The notes under the pieces: model-generated | The model's input: only the letters and a program-made list of their open reading frames with translations | The model's database searches: none | What the model was told of the DNA's origin: nothing | Position numbers and translations under genes: made by a program | Part shown: positions 1-9,244 of the stretch, piece by piece | Layout: every line of letters starts with the position of its first letter | How positions within the stretch are numbered: position 1 is the stretch's first letter | Source of the DNA: Streptococcus sp. HMSC072G04 | GTDB lineage: Bacteria; Bacillota; Bacilli; Lactobacillales; Streptococcaceae | Direction of reading: 5' to 3' | DNA: 64,000 nt | Assembly: GCF_001813295.1 (NCBI RefSeq) | Contig: NZ_KV812016.1 | Span: 272,383 to 336,382 of the forward strand

Positions 1-46
1 ACAATCCAAAAATAATTGAGAGGCTAGGACTTGTGTCCCAGCCTCT
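1..46 (+). repeat. Partial copy of the 175-bp three-hairpin repeat (right end)
   Basis: These 46 bases match the last part of the element at 55573-55747 with one difference (a G for a T in the hairpin loop). They contain the terminal GAGGCTAGGAC hairpin followed by a T-run at 47-52, so the piece can act as a rho-independent terminator for rightward transcription from outside the window. The rest of the copy lies off the left edge. Confidence 0.85.
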
Positions 47-58
47 TTTTTATGTTAG

Positions 59-1375
59 TTAAATCGCAAAGAGATCGTTTAGGTTTTCTGCCATGGTTGG
101 GTGGGTAAAGATTTGTTTTGCGATGTAAGTATAAGGGATCTTGTTGTCCATGGCCATGGTGATCAGGTTGATGATTTCGCCTGCAGCTTCTCCAAAGAGC
201 GTCACCCCAAGAATTTCTTTAGTTTCTGGGTTGACCACGGCTTTGAAGGCCCCTCGAAGGTCTGCATTGACGTGTCCGCGTGGCATAGCAGCAACTGGCA
301 ATTCTTTAACAGCAACTGGAAGTCCTTTGTCACGTGCTTCTTGCTCGGTCAAGCCGACTTGGGCCAGTGGAGGAGCAATAAAGAGTGTTGTCGCATAATT
401 GTGACGAGTTTCGAGATTGTAGCTACCATCGCCTGTAAGGTAGTTGAAGACAATGCGGAAGTCATCGAGTGACATGTAGGTGAATTGAGGACCACCATTA
501 ACATCCCCAACTGCAAAGACACCAGGGACGCTGGTTTCTAAATGACGGTTAACTTGGATTGCTCCACGATCAGTGACTTGAATGTCTGTATTTTCAAGAC
601 CAAGTCCAGCTGTGTTTGGCTTCCGTCCTGTTGCGTAGAGAAGGATATCAAACTCGAAGTCTCCCTTATCCGTTACAACCGTTAAGCTGTTTTGGCCATC
701 TTTGATTTCTTGGGTATGAACGCCTTGCAAGAATTGAATACCGTCTTCTTCAAGGTATCTTTTTGCAAGAGCTGCAATGCTTGGCTCGATCCGTGGCAAG
801 AATGCTTCAGAAGCATCCAATACTGTTACTTGGCTGCCCAAGGTATTATAGAGATGAGCAAATTCCAATCCAATTGGTCCACCGCCAAGGACACCCAGGC
901 GTTTAGGTAGGTTTTCCAAACGTTGAATACCGGTTGAATCCACGGCAAATTTACTTTCAGCCAAACCTGGGATCGGAAGGACATTTGGCACAGCACCAGT
1001 ATTAATAATAATGGTTTCAGCTGTCAATTCTTCCTTTTCATCTCCAGCTTGAATTTCGATGACCTTGTTAGAAACGAAACGAGCCGTCGCATCGATAATA
1101 TCCACACCAGTTTCAGCAATCGTTGCATAGTTCTTGCCATTGAGACGAGTGGTGACCGCATTTTTTTCGCTCATGGCTTGCTCAAAATCCAAGCCTTTTT
1201 CTGCTGCAACAATCAAGGTCTTGGTTGGAATACAAGCGATATTGATACAAGTACCACCGTACATAGACTTGCTCTTTTCAATCAGAGCGACTTTTTTTCC
1301 TTGGCTTGATAATTTCGCTGCAAGTGTTTTACCAGCTTTACCAAATCCAATCACAATAACATCATACATTAACAT
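59..1375 (-). CDS. FAD-dependent pyridine nucleotide-disulfide oxidoreductase (RclA/Har-like)
   Basis: A 438-residue flavoprotein of the glutathione reductase/lipoamide dehydrogenase superfamily. It has an N-terminal FAD-binding GFGKAG motif near residue 10, a redox-active disulfide in CINIACIPTK (C43 and C48), a second nucleotide-binding GGGPIG motif near residue 165, the AVGDVNG FAD motif, and a C-terminal HPTMAE motif with the catalytic His-Glu pair. The ATG at 1375 follows AAGAAGGTG by 6 nt. Lipoamide dehydrogenase is less likely because no E1/E2 genes are nearby. The CxxxxC setting resembles RclA and, from memory, the pneumococcal hypothiocyanous acid reductase Har; the substrate is an inference. 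Confidence 0.85.
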   Translation of the reverse strand: MLMYDVIVIGFGKAGKTLAAKLSSQGKKVALIEKSKSMYGGTCINIACIPTKTLIVAAEKGLDFEQAMSEKNAVTTRLNGKNYATIAETGVDIIDATARFVSNKVIEIQAGDEKEELTAETIIINTGAVPNVLPIPGLAESKFAVDSTGIQRLENLPKRLGVLGGGPIGLEFAHLYNTLGSQVTVLDASEAFLPRIEPSIAALAKRYLEEDGIQFLQGVHTQEIKDGQNSLTVVTDKGDFEFDILLYATGRKPNTAGLGLENTDIQVTDRGAIQVNRHLETSVPGVFAVGDVNGGPQFTYMSLDDFRIVFNYLTGDGSYNLETRHNYATTLFIAPPLAQVGLTEQEARDKGLPVAVKELPVAAMPRGHVNADLRGAFKAVVNPETKEILGVTLFGEAAGEIINLITMAMDNKIPYTYIAKQIFTHPTMAENLNDLFAI

Positions 1376-1495
1376 ATGTTACACCTTCTTTCGCTTTCTA
1401 TTGTATCAAACCCATTTTAAATAGTCTGAAATCTGCTACGGGATTTTTTAGGAGCTCATGGGAAGGGGGAAAGAGGGACAAGAAGTCTTGTTTCA

Positions 1496-1504
1496 TGGTA
1501 TAAT
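1496..1504 (+). promoter_or_regulatory. Extended -10 promoter of truB-ribF
   Basis: TGGTATAAT lies about 52 nt before the chosen truB start. A transcript from here would begin near 1511. That argues against the upstream in-frame GTG at 1514 and for the ATG at 1556. Confidence 0.6.
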
Positions 1505-1555
1505 AAAGGGTCGGTGGCCCGTATGGTCACACAAGAGTTAGAAAGAGCAAATCAG

Positions 1556-2452
1556 ATGGACGGAATTATCAATGTAAAAAAAGAAGCAGGCATGACCTCC
1601 CATGATGTGGTCTTCAAACTGCGGAAGATCCTAGGAACTAAGAAGATCGGCCATGGGGGAACGCTGGATCCAGATGTGGTGGGAGTGCTTCCGATTGCAG
1701 TTGGAAAGGCGACCCGGATGGTCGAATTCATGCAAGATGAAGGCAAGGTCTATGAGGGAGAAATCACTCTGGGATTTTCTACCACGACGGAAGATGCCAG
1801 CGGTGAAATCGTAGAGCGGACCCCAGTGGAAGCGCCTTTAGATGCAGCAGAGGTCGATCGCATGATTGCCCAGATGGTGGGAGAGATCGAGCAGGTACCA
1901 CCTATGTATTCAGCGGTCAAGGTCAATGGACGTAAGCTCTATGAATATGCGCGGGCAGGAGAAGATGTGGAACGCCCTGTCCGGCAGGTAACCATTTATG
2001 AATTCACGCGCACCAGTGAGATTAGCTATGAAGAAAGTCTAGCCCGTTTTCGTTTCCGGGTTAAATGCAGCAAGGGGACCTATATCCGGACCTTATCTGT
2101 GGACCTTGGTCAAAAACTGGGTTACGCAGCCCATATGTCTCATTTGACACGGACCAGTGCTGCCGGTTTGTCACTGGAAGATTCCCTGACCTTAGAAGAA
2201 GTGGCTGAAAAAGTGGGACAAGGAGATTTGAGCTTCCTTCACCCACTTGAAATTGGGACTGGAGATCTTGAAAAAGTAGAGCTGACAGTCGAAGAGGTCG
2301 GTGAAGTCCAAGTAGGACGCTTTATTCCTGTTGAGAGTGATTCCAAAGAGTTAGCTGCTTTTTACCAAGGAAAATTGGTAGCCATTTTAGAAAAAAGAGA
2401 AGAACTTTACAAACCTCGAAAAGTCTTTCTCACAGAAAGTGTGTTACAATAA
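1556..2452 (+). CDS. truB: tRNA pseudouridine(55) synthase TruB
   Basis: Converts U55 of the tRNA T-loop to pseudouridine. The 298-residue protein opens with [17 protein letters not shown], the usual TruB start, and carries the catalytic aspartate in HGGTLDPD (D38), then [21 protein letters not shown] and KGTYIRTL motifs typical of the family. In-frame codons upstream (GTG 1514, ATG 1523) exist but fall at or beyond the likely transcription start, and homologues begin at the ATG chosen. ribF starts 4 nt after the stop, so the two are cotranscribed, a common arrangement in Firmicutes. Confidence 0.95.
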   Translation: MDGIINVKKEAGMTSHDVVFKLRKILGTKKIGHGGTLDPDVVGVLPIAVGKATRMVEFMQDEGKVYEGEITLGFSTTTEDASGEIVERTPVEAPLDAAEVDRMIAQMVGEIEQVPPMYSAVKVNGRKLYEYARAGEDVERPVRQVTIYEFTRTSEISYEESLARFRFRVKCSKGTYIRTLSVDLGQKLGYAAHMSHLTRTSAAGLSLEDSLTLEEVAEKVGQGDLSFLHPLEIGTGDLEKVELTVEEVGEVQVGRFIPVESDSKELAAFYQGKLVAILEKREELYKPRKVFLTESVLQ

Positions 2453-2456
2453 ATTC

Positions 2457-3392
2457 ATGAATATTCGTACGATTACTACTGCTAACCAGATCCATTTGGA
2501 GAATGAGACAGTTTTGGTTCTGGGCTACTTTGATGGCCTGCATCTGGGGCATCAAGAACTCTTTAAAAAGGCGCGTCAGATCGCGGATGAAAAAGGCTTG
2601 AAGGTCGCTTTGTTAACCTTCCCTGAATCTCCTAAGTTAGCCTTTGTTCGCTACCAACCAGAATTACTGCTTCATTTGCAGAGCCCTGAGGATCGGTTCC
2701 AAAAATTAAACGAACTAGGAGTGGATGAGCTCTTCCTCATTGATTTTACGACCGATTTTGCTTCTAAAACTGCGAAAGAATTTGTCGATCAATTTGTCAC
2801 AGCCTTGAGAGCCCGAGTTTTAATTGCTGGATTTGATTATAGTTTTGGCTCTGATAAGAAAACGGCCTCTGACTTAGCTGCTTATTTTGATGGTCAAGTG
2901 GAAGTCATTTCTCCTGTATTGGATCAGGGGGAAAAGATTAGTTCAACCCGCATTCGTCAAGCTATCCTAGAAGGACGAGTCCAAGAAGCTGCCCATCTAC
3001 TTGGTCACCCTTTATCCAGTCGGGGAATCGTCGTGCACGGAGATGCACGTGGCCGTACCATTGGCTATCCTACCGCTAATCTAGCACCGATTGATCGGAC
3101 CTATCTCCCATCAGATGGCGTTTATGTAGTCAATGTCGATTTTAAAGGGCAGACCTACCGTGGGATGGCTTCTGTCGGGAAAAATGTCACCTTTGATGGG
3201 AAAGAGCTTCGTTTCGAAGTCAATCTCTTTGATTTTACAGGAGATATCTACGGTCATACCCTGACCATTCATTGGTTAGATAAGATTCGAGAAATGGTCA
3301 AATTCGATGGGATCGATCAACTAGTGGCTCAACTAGAAGAAGATGAAGCAGTTTCACGAAACTGGACCAAGAGGCTGGGACAAAAGTCCTAG
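2457..3392 (+). CDS. ribF: Bifunctional riboflavin kinase / FAD synthetase
   Basis: Makes FMN and then FAD from riboflavin. The N-terminal adenylyltransferase domain has GYFDGLHLGHQ (HxGH nucleotidyltransferase motif) and SSTRIRQAI. The C-terminal flavokinase domain has GDARGRTIGYPTANL and ends near residue 305. The start is the ATG at 2457; an upstream GTG at 2439 would overlap truB. The last seven codons (KRLGQKS) and the TAG stop lie inside the 175-bp repeat that begins at 3371, so the native C-terminal end appears to have been replaced when the repeat arrived. The catalytic domains are not affected. Confidence 0.95.
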   Translation: MNIRTITTANQIHLENETVLVLGYFDGLHLGHQELFKKARQIADEKGLKVALLTFPESPKLAFVRYQPELLLHLQSPEDRFQKLNELGVDELFLIDFTTDFASKTAKEFVDQFVTALRARVLIAGFDYSFGSDKKTASDLAAYFDGQVEVISPVLDQGEKISSTRIRQAILEGRVQEAAHLLGHPLSSRGIVVHGDARGRTIGYPTANLAPIDRTYLPSDGVYVVNVDFKGQTYRGMASVGKNVTFDGKELRFEVNLFDFTGDIYGHTLTIHWLDKIREMVKFDGIDQLVAQLEEDEAVSRNWTKRLGQKS

Positions 3393-3545
3393 CCTCTCAA
3401 TTATCTTTGAATTGTCGAGCAAAACGCAGTGGTTGAGTGGGCTCTACTACGCTGATTTCATCAGTTTTTACAGCCCTACTCAACTGTTCGGAGGTGGGAC
3501 GACGAAATCGAATTCTAACGAATTACCGATTTCTGTCCCACTCTC
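3371..3545 (-). repeat. 175-bp three-hairpin repeat with terminal inverted repeats, full copy
   Basis: On the minus strand this copy differs from the one at 55573-55747 at only five positions by hand alignment. The ends form an imperfect inverted repeat of about 18 bp (GAGAGTGGGACAGAAATC at one end, GAGGCTGGGACAAAAGTC at the other). Each end is itself a hairpin, and a third long hairpin (GTTGAGTAGGGCT/AGCCCACTCAAC, with inner GCTGAT/ATCAGC pairing) sits in the middle. A T-run at 3545-3551 makes the outer hairpin a plausible terminator for ribF. It behaves like a MITE or terminator-type repeat; no transposase is present. Confidence 0.85.
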
Positions 3546-3633
3546 TTTTTTCGGGCCTCTTCTTGGGATAATGAAAGTGGTTTCTTTTTTTCTACTGAAA
3601 TTCAGAAAAATCGACTAGAAATCAAAAAAGCGC

Positions 3634-3662
3634 TTTTCAAGCACCTAATTTTTTTGTATAAT
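3634..3662 (+). promoter_or_regulatory. Promoter of spxA1
   Basis: TTTTCA at 3634-3639 and TATAAT at 3657-3662 are separated by 17 nt. They lie downstream of the repeat and 40 nt before the spxA1 start. Confidence 0.7.
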
Positions 3663-3701
3663 AGAGTTAGATAGTTATATATAAAAAAAGAAGTGAACCA
3701 C

Positions 3702-4103
3702 ATGATTACATTATTTTTATCACCGAGTTGTACATCATGTCGAAAAGCTCGGGCTTGGTTAAAAAAGCACGATGTTCCATTTAAAGAACACAATATAATG
3801 ACAAGTCCTTTGAGCAAACAGGAGTTGACAAGTATATTGGCCTTGACCGAAAACGGAACAGACGACATTATTTCAACTCGTTCAAAAATTTTTCAAAAAT
3901 TGGATGTTGATGTTGAAGATTTATCGATCTCAGCCTTGATTCATCTGATTGAGGAAAATCCAAGTCTCTTACGGAGACCGATTATTTTAGATAACAAGCG
4001 CATGCAAATCGGCTTTAACGAAGACGAAATTCGTGCCTTCTTGCCACGGAGTTATCGAAAACAAGAGTTACGCTCTGCCACTCTAAGAGCAGAAATAAAC
4101 TAA
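3702..4103 (+). CDS. spxA1: Spx-family transcriptional regulator SpxA1
   Basis: An ArsC-fold protein that binds the RNA polymerase alpha C-terminal domain and redirects transcription under oxidative stress; in pneumococcus SpxA1 also affects competence and H2O2 production. The 133 residues begin [19 protein letters not shown], with the redox switch C10-x-x-C13, and include SLLRRPII and [13 protein letters not shown], both strongly conserved in Spx. The ATG at 3702 is chosen over the GTG at 3693 because homologues start MITLF and the AAGAAG ribosome site fits. It has its own promoter. Confidence 0.93.
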   Translation: MITLFLSPSCTSCRKARAWLKKHDVPFKEHNIMTSPLSKQELTSILALTENGTDDIISTRSKIFQKLDVDVEDLSISALIHLIEENPSLLRRPIILDNKRMQIGFNEDEIRAFLPRSYRKQELRSATLRAEIN

Positions 4104-4115
4104 GAAGTATGTCGA

Positions 4116-4394
4116 ATGCAAAAAAATTATAGTTACCCACTGGACTTATCGTGGAGCACTGAAGAGCTTGCTTCAGTGCTTTCTTTTTTCAATAAAGTTG
4201 AAGAAGCCTATGAAAGTAAGGTAGAGGCCAAAGAATACATGGAAGCCTACCGCGCTTTTAAGAAGGTCGTACCTAGTATCGGAGAAGAAAAGCGTCTCGG
4301 ACGAGAGTTTGAAGAAGTGAGCGGTTATTCTCTCTATCGCGCGACCCAGGCTGCAAAGCAAAAAGAGGAAGGATGGTTTTCTCTTGAAGAATAA
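4116..4394 (+). CDS. UPF0223 family protein
   Basis: A 92-residue soluble, helical, charged protein of the uncharacterised UPF0223 family (B. subtilis YktA-like), recognised by the pattern [12 protein letters not shown] near the N-terminus and YSLYRATQ near the C-terminus. Its function is unknown. It starts 12 nt after spxA1 and its 3' end overlaps the next gene by 11 nt. The order spxA-UPF0223-inositol phosphatase is, from memory, common in streptococci, so the three are probably one operon. Confidence 0.85.
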   Translation: MQKNYSYPLDLSWSTEELASVLSFFNKVEEAYESKVEAKEYMEAYRAFKKVVPSIGEEKRLGREFEEVSGYSLYRATQAAKQKEEGWFSLEE

Positions 4395-5154
4395 ATTAGA
4401 GTTTGCTAAACAAATCGTTTTAGAGGCTGGAGACTACTTGCGTCTTCATCTCCATGATGACTTGATGATCTCAAAAAAGACTGGGCCGACAGATTTAGTA
4501 ACCCAGATGGACCAACAGGTTCAAAATGATTTGGTTGAAAAAATTACAAATCGCTACCCAGAAGATCGGATTTTTGCGGAGGAAGATGGCCTTCGATCCC
4601 CGATTTCAGAAGGATCCGTTTGGGTGATTGATCCTATTGATGGGACCAATAATTTTGTGACCCAAAAGGAAGATTTTGCGGTGATGGTGGCCTATTTTGA
4701 AGACGGAATTGGTCAGTTTGGCCTGATCTACGATGTGATGCGGGATCACCTTTTTTACGGGGGTGGAGAATTCCCTGTTTATCGCAATGAGGTTGAACTG
4801 ACGCCCTTTGTGGACCAACCTCTGGAAAACCTTTTGATTGCTTCAAATGTCGGCATGCTTGAGAAAAATGACTGGGGCATGGCCGATCTTGGTATGGACT
4901 CTCTTGGCATTCGGGTCTACGGAAGTGCCGGTATTAGTTTTTCAAAAATTCTCTCAGGTGGGATTCTAGCTTATTTTAGCTATATCTGGCCTTGGGATTA
5001 TGCCGCAGCTGCGATCATGGGGGAACAGTTGGGCTATACCGTTTTAAATCTAAATGGAGATAAACCTAATTACCAGTCAGTGGAACCCATTATGATGGTT
5101 CCAAAAGTGAAGTTAACAGAAATTCAAACCTATCTTAAGAAAGGGAGAAGTTAA
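4384..5154 (+). CDS. Inositol monophosphatase family protein (SuhB-like)
   Basis: A Mg-dependent phosphatase of the inositol monophosphatase fold, 256 residues. The metal-binding motifs are EEDG near residue 66, [10 protein letters not shown] (D83 and D86), and WPWDYAAAA (D205). Start is a TTG overlapping the upstream gene and preceded by AGGAAGGA at a proper distance; no ATG fits better. The true substrate is unknown: family members cleave inositol phosphate, sugar phosphates or PAP. The start of the next gene directly abuts the stop codon. Confidence 0.88.
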   Translation: MKNKLEFAKQIVLEAGDYLRLHLHDDLMISKKTGPTDLVTQMDQQVQNDLVEKITNRYPEDRIFAEEDGLRSPISEGSVWVIDPIDGTNNFVTQKEDFAVMVAYFEDGIGQFGLIYDVMRDHLFYGGGEFPVYRNEVELTPFVDQPLENLLIASNVGMLEKNDWGMADLGMDSLGIRVYGSAGISFSKILSGGILAYFSYIWPWDYAAAAIMGEQLGYTVLNLNGDKPNYQSVEPIMMVPKVKLTEIQTYLKKGRS

Positions 5155-6459
5155 ATGAATTTTCCCAATGGTTTTAAAGAAAAATACCAGCATCTTCTAG
5201 GTGAGGATGCTGCTGCTTTTTTTGCGACCTTTGAGCAAGAAGCAGTATCGGCCTTTCGGACAAATCCCTTGAAAGAAGCTCAAAAAGCATTTGATGATCC
5301 GATTCCCAATACCCCTTGGGGCCATTATGGAAAGGTCTCAGGAAAATCCATTGAGCACGCAACGGGCCTGGTCTATTCGCAAGAGCCAGCAGCTCAGATA
5401 GTGGCCCAAGTCGCTCAGCCGAAGCCAGGGATGAAGGTCTTAGACTTAGCGGCAGCTCCTGGAGGTAAGACCACCCAACTCTTGTCTTATTTGGATAATC
5501 AGGGACTCTTGGTCTCCAATGAAATCCACAAGGGACGCTCGAAAATTCTTGTAGAGAATGTTGAACGATTTGGTGCCCGAAATGTGCTAGTAACCAATGA
5601 GTCTGCCGATCGTCTAGCAAAGGTTTTCTCAGGCTTTTTTGATCTGATTGTACTAGACGCCCCTTGTTCAGGTGAGGGGATGTTCCGCAAGCAACCAGAT
5701 GCCATGGACTATTGGTCTGTCGATTACCCTCGAGAGTGTAGTCTTCTTCAAAGAGAGATTCTAGAGGATGCCCTCAAGATGTTGGTTCCAGGTGGTTCCT
5801 TGGTGTATTCAACCTGTACCTGGGCTCCTGAGGAAAATGAAGAGATCGTATCCTGGCTTTTGGAAAACTATGATCTGGAGCTGGAAACGATCGAGAAGAT
5901 CAATGGTATGGCAGAAGGCATCGACTTTCCAGAAACGGCGCGCATGTATCCACATCTCTTTAAAGGGGAGGGACAATTTGTTGCTAAGTTCCGTTATCTA
6001 GGAGAGAATCGACCTGCCAAAATCCCTTCCAAAAAGGACCAATTATCTGCGGAGCAAAAGAAATGGTGGCAGGAGTTTGCTAAGAAACACTTGAAGATCA
6101 CTCTAGAAGGTGTTCTCGAAACCTTTGGAGATGAACTCTACTTGGTTCCACTTGGTTTACCAGATTTGCGCAAAGTAAAAATTGCCCGAAATGGTTTGCA
6201 CCTAGGGACCTTCAAGAAAAATCGATTTGAACCTAGTTTTGCCCTTGGTCTAGCATTGAGACCGAGTGAAGTCAAAGAGACCGTTTCGATCACGCCTGAG
6301 GACTTTGTTCATTATGTGGCGGGAGAGACGGTTCAATTGAGGGAAACGCATCCAAATGGATGGTACCAGGTCCTGGTTGAAGGCAATGGTTTGGGCTTTG
6401 CCAAAGTGACCGGACAGACCCTGAAAAATTTCTATCCAAAGGGGCTTCGTTTTAGGTAA
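5155..6459 (+). CDS. rsmF: RsmF-type 16S rRNA (cytosine-C5)-methyltransferase
   Basis: An SAM-dependent m5C RNA methyltransferase of the Nol1/Nop2/Sun (RsmB/RsmF) family, 434 residues. The SAM site is LDLAAAPGGKT (residues 97-106). The two catalytic cysteines are in DAPCSGEGM (C171) and YSTCTWAPEEN (C221). The C-terminal 130 residues form the RNA-binding extension of the RsmF/YebU group, ending in FYPKGLR. The ATG immediately follows the previous TAA, so translation is likely coupled. The exact rRNA position modified is an inference from the family. Confidence 0.88.
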   Translation: MNFPNGFKEKYQHLLGEDAAAFFATFEQEAVSAFRTNPLKEAQKAFDDPIPNTPWGHYGKVSGKSIEHATGLVYSQEPAAQIVAQVAQPKPGMKVLDLAAAPGGKTTQLLSYLDNQGLLVSNEIHKGRSKILVENVERFGARNVLVTNESADRLAKVFSGFFDLIVLDAPCSGEGMFRKQPDAMDYWSVDYPRECSLLQREILEDALKMLVPGGSLVYSTCTWAPEENEEIVSWLLENYDLELETIEKINGMAEGIDFPETARMYPHLFKGEGQFVAKFRYLGENRPAKIPSKKDQLSAEQKKWWQEFAKKHLKITLEGVLETFGDELYLVPLGLPDLRKVKIARNGLHLGTFKKNRFEPSFALGLALRPSEVKETVSITPEDFVHYVAGETVQLRETHPNGWYQVLVEGNGLGFAKVTGQTLKNFYPKGLRFR

Positions 6460-6499
6460 AATGCTGGGCAAAGAACCCGTTCTATGATATAGTGGAAGT

Positions 6500-6524
6500 A
6501 CAGGTTTTTTTGAAAAAAACTTGT
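6500..6524. promoter_or_regulatory. 25-bp AT-rich palindrome in the pstS leader
   Basis: ACAGGTTTTTTT and AAAAAAACTTGT form an inverted repeat broken only by one symmetric position pair. It lies just downstream of a possible -10 (TATGAT, 6483-6488) and 43 nt before pstS, so it could be an operator or an mRNA hairpin. A role in phosphate control is a guess. Confidence 0.4.
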
Positions 6525-6566
6525 CAAAATCATAAGTGAAATAGTGAAATATCAAGGAGACATGAT

Positions 6567-7445
6567 TTGAAAAAGTCTAAAAAGCTGATCCTAGGACTAG
6601 CGACGATCGCATTAGCAGGAAGTTTATCTGCTTGTGCTTCTTGGATCGATCGCGGAGAATCCATCACTGCTGTCGGATCGACTGCCTTACAACCCTTGGT
6701 TGAAGGAGTAGTAGATCGCTACATTGAAGAACATCCTGGTAAGATTGTAAATGTACAAGGAGGAGGTTCTGGTACAGGACTTTCACAAGTTCAATCAGGC
6801 GCTGTAGATATCGGAAATAGTGACTTGTTTGCGGAGGAAAAATCTGGGATCGATGCCTCTAGTCTGGTCGACCATCAGGTAGCCGTAGCAGGGACAGCCA
6901 TCATTGCCAATAAAAATATCTCAATCGACAATTTGACAACAGAGCAATTGCGAAAGATCTTTACGGGTGAATATACCAACTGGAAGCAATTGGGAGGTCC
7001 AGATCTTGAAATCACGATTGTGAACCGAGCGGTTGGTTCTGGTAGCCGTGCTGTCTTTGATGCCATCATCATGGATGGCAAACAACCCAAGCAGGCCCAA
7101 GAGCAAGACTCTAATGGAATGGTGAAAAACATCGTTTCTCAAACGCCAGGAGCCATCTCTTATCTGGCCTTTACCTACTTGGATAGCAGTGTCAAAACCA
7201 TGAAGCTTAACGGTTATGAACCAACCAAAGCCAATGTTGTCAACAATAACTGGCCAATCTGGTCTTATGAACACATGTATACCAAAGGAAAACCCAATGA
7301 GTTGTCTAAAAAATTCATTGACTACATGATGACCGATGAGATCCAGCAAAAGGTTGTTGGTAAGATGGGTTATATCCCAATCAATGATATGAAAGTCACC
7401 CGTGATTTAAAAGGGAATGTGACAAAAAATAAAAGAATTAGGTAA
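6567..7445 (+). CDS. pstS: Phosphate ABC transporter substrate-binding lipoprotein PstS
   Basis: Captures inorganic phosphate at the cell surface for the Pst importer. The 292-residue protein has a lipoprotein signal peptide ending in the lipobox LSAC (C23 would be lipidated). Phosphate-binding loops are visible in [21 protein letters not shown] and GSGSR. Start is a TTG six bases after AAGGAGA; the nearby ATG at 6562 is followed at once by a stop. First gene of the six-gene pst operon. Confidence 0.95.
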   Translation: MKKSKKLILGLATIALAGSLSACASWIDRGESITAVGSTALQPLVEGVVDRYIEEHPGKIVNVQGGGSGTGLSQVQSGAVDIGNSDLFAEEKSGIDASSLVDHQVAVAGTAIIANKNISIDNLTTEQLRKIFTGEYTNWKQLGGPDLEITIVNRAVGSGSRAVFDAIIMDGKQPKQAQEQDSNGMVKNIVSQTPGAISYLAFTYLDSSVKTMKLNGYEPTKANVVNNNWPIWSYEHMYTKGKPNELSKKFIDYMMTDEIQQKVVGKMGYIPINDMKVTRDLKGNVTKNKRIR

Positions 7446-7448
7446 AAA

Positions 7449-8360
7449 ATGAACGAAGTAGCAAAAAAAATGCTGACGAAATCAAAAAACTCCCGCCTAG
7501 AAAAATTTGGGAAAACCATTACTTTTTTATGTATGAGTTTGATTGTTGTCGTCGTTGCCATGATTTTGATTTTCGTGGCCCAAAAAGGTTTATCGACTTT
7601 CTTTGTCAATAAAGTCAATATCTTTAGTTTTCTATTTGGGAGCTCTTGGAATCCTGCTGCAAAGGAATTCGGAGCCCTACCAATGATTCTAGGTTCCTTT
7701 ATTGTAACCTTGCTTTCTGCCCTCTTGGCAACGCCGTTTGCCATTGGTGCAGCTGTTTTCATGACAGAAGTCTCTCCTAAAGGAGCTCGTTTCTTGCAAC
7801 CAGCGATTGAGCTCTTAGTGGGAATTCCTTCAGTTGTTTACGGATTTATTGGCCTTCAAGTGGTCGTCCCATTTACGCGTAGTCTCTTTGGTGGGACTGG
7901 TTTTGGGATTCTCTCAGGGGTCTTTGTCCTCTTTGTTATGATCCTGCCAACTGTCACCTTTATGACGACCGATAGCCTCCGAGCTGTTCCCCGTCATTAC
8001 CGGGAAGCTAGTATGGCCATGGGTGCGACACGCTGGCAAACGATTTGGCATGTCACGCTCAAGGCAGCCCGCTCAGGAATCTTTACAGCGGTTGTCTTTG
8101 GAATGGCGCGTGCCTTCGGGGAAGCCTTGGCGATCCAGATGGTGGTCGGAAACTCGGCAGTGGTACCAACCTCGCTCACAACACCAGCTTCCACCCTCAC
8201 CTCTATTTTGACCATGGGAATCGGAAATACCGTCATGGGTACGGTCAATAACAATGTTCTTTGGTCACTCGCCTTGGTATTGCTCCTCATGAGTCTTGCC
8301 TTTAACAGTGTGATTAAACTGATTACGAAAGAAAGAGGTAAGAAGAACTATGCACGCTAA
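7449..8360 (+). CDS. pstC: Phosphate ABC transporter permease PstC
   Basis: One of the two membrane subunits of the Pst importer, 303 residues with about six membrane helices. The EAA-type cytoplasmic loop that contacts the ATPase is at REASMAMGATRWQTIWHVTL. It starts 3 nt after pstS and overlaps pstA by 11 nt, consistent with stoichiometric production of a PstC-PstA heterodimer. The family is clear from the N-terminal helix followed by a large loop and the GIPSVVYGF motif. Confidence 0.95.
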   Translation: MNEVAKKMLTKSKNSRLEKFGKTITFLCMSLIVVVVAMILIFVAQKGLSTFFVNKVNIFSFLFGSSWNPAAKEFGALPMILGSFIVTLLSALLATPFAIGAAVFMTEVSPKGARFLQPAIELLVGIPSVVYGFIGLQVVVPFTRSLFGGTGFGILSGVFVLFVMILPTVTFMTTDSLRAVPRHYREASMAMGATRWQTIWHVTLKAARSGIFTAVVFGMARAFGEALAIQMVVGNSAVVPTSLTTPASTLTSILTMGIGNTVMGTVNNNVLWSLALVLLLMSLAFNSVIKLITKERGKKNYAR

Positions 8361-9234
8361 ACGAATGGATAAAATTGCAACAGGAGTGCTGTATGCTATT
8401 TCAGGGATCATCGTTGCGATTCTTGCCTCATTGATCCTTTATATCTTGGTCCGTGGCTTGCCCCATGTATCTTGGCACTTCTTGACTGGGAAATCTTCTT
8501 CTTACCAAGCAGGAGGAGGGATCGGAATTCAATTGTATAATTCCTTCTTCCTCTTGGTCATTACCTTGGTGATTTCCTTCCCACTTTCTCTTGGAGCTGG
8601 GATTTACCTCTCTGAGTACGCTAAAAAAGGTCGTTTGACCAATTTGGTTCGTACCTGTATTGAGATCTTGTCTTCTTTGCCATCTGTCGTTGTAGGTCTC
8701 TTTGGTTACCTGGTCTTCGTTGTCCAGTTCAAATATGGATTTTCGATCATTTCAGGGGCCTTGGCCTTGACCGTCTTTAACCTGCCACAGATGACCCGCA
8801 ATATCGAAGATAGCTTGCAGCACGTTCACCATACACAGCGCGAAGCAGGTCTAGCACTGGGCTTGTCTCGCTGGGAAACTGTGATCCATGTCGTGGTTCC
8901 AGAAGCTCTTCCAAGTATTATCACTGGGGTTGTCTTAGCCTCTGGACGGATCTTTGGGGAAGCTGCAGCCTTGATCTATACAGCAGGTCAGTCGGCTCCA
9001 GCCCTTGATTGGTCAAACTGGAATGTCTTTAGTGTGACCAGTCCGATTTCGATCTTCCGTCAGGCTGAAACCTTGGCTGTCCATATCTGGAAGGTCAACA
9101 GTGAAGGAACCATTCCAGACTCGATCGAAGTTTCAGCCGGTTCTGCCGCCGTTCTTTTGATCTTTATCTTGATCTTTAACTTTGGAGCGCGCAAACTCGG
9201 AAGTTACCTCCATAAAAAACTAACATCTGCTTAA
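8350..9234 (+). CDS. pstA: Phosphate ABC transporter permease PstA
   Basis: Second membrane subunit of the Pst importer, 294 residues with about six helices. It carries LSSLPSVVVGLFG and the EAA-type loop REAGLALGLSRWETVIHVVV. The start overlaps the pstC 3' end, and the first ATPase gene follows after 10 nt with an AAAGGAG ribosome site. Confidence 0.95.
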   Translation: MHAKRMDKIATGVLYAISGIIVAILASLILYILVRGLPHVSWHFLTGKSSSYQAGGGIGIQLYNSFFLLVITLVISFPLSLGAGIYLSEYAKKGRLTNLVRTCIEILSSLPSVVVGLFGYLVFVVQFKYGFSIISGALALTVFNLPQMTRNIEDSLQHVHHTQREAGLALGLSRWETVIHVVVPEALPSIITGVVLASGRIFGEAAALIYTAGQSAPALDWSNWNVFSVTSPISIFRQAETLAVHIWKVNSEGTIPDSIEVSAGSAAVLLIFILIFNFGARKLGSYLHKKLTSA

Positions 9235-9244
9235 AGGAGAAGAA

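Noticed and set aside
3403-3618. Open frame reading SSKTQWLSGLYYADFISF, repeated on the other strand at 55473-55706
   Set aside because: Both frames are simply translations of the 175-bp repeat. The shared peptide reflects DNA repetition, there is no ribosome site, and hairpins occupy the frame.
5174-5620. 148-codon antisense frame opposite rsmF, and similar long antisense frames at 26698-27144 and 12398-12793
   Set aside because: All lie opposite well-supported genes, lack ribosome sites and match no family; they are shadows of codon bias.
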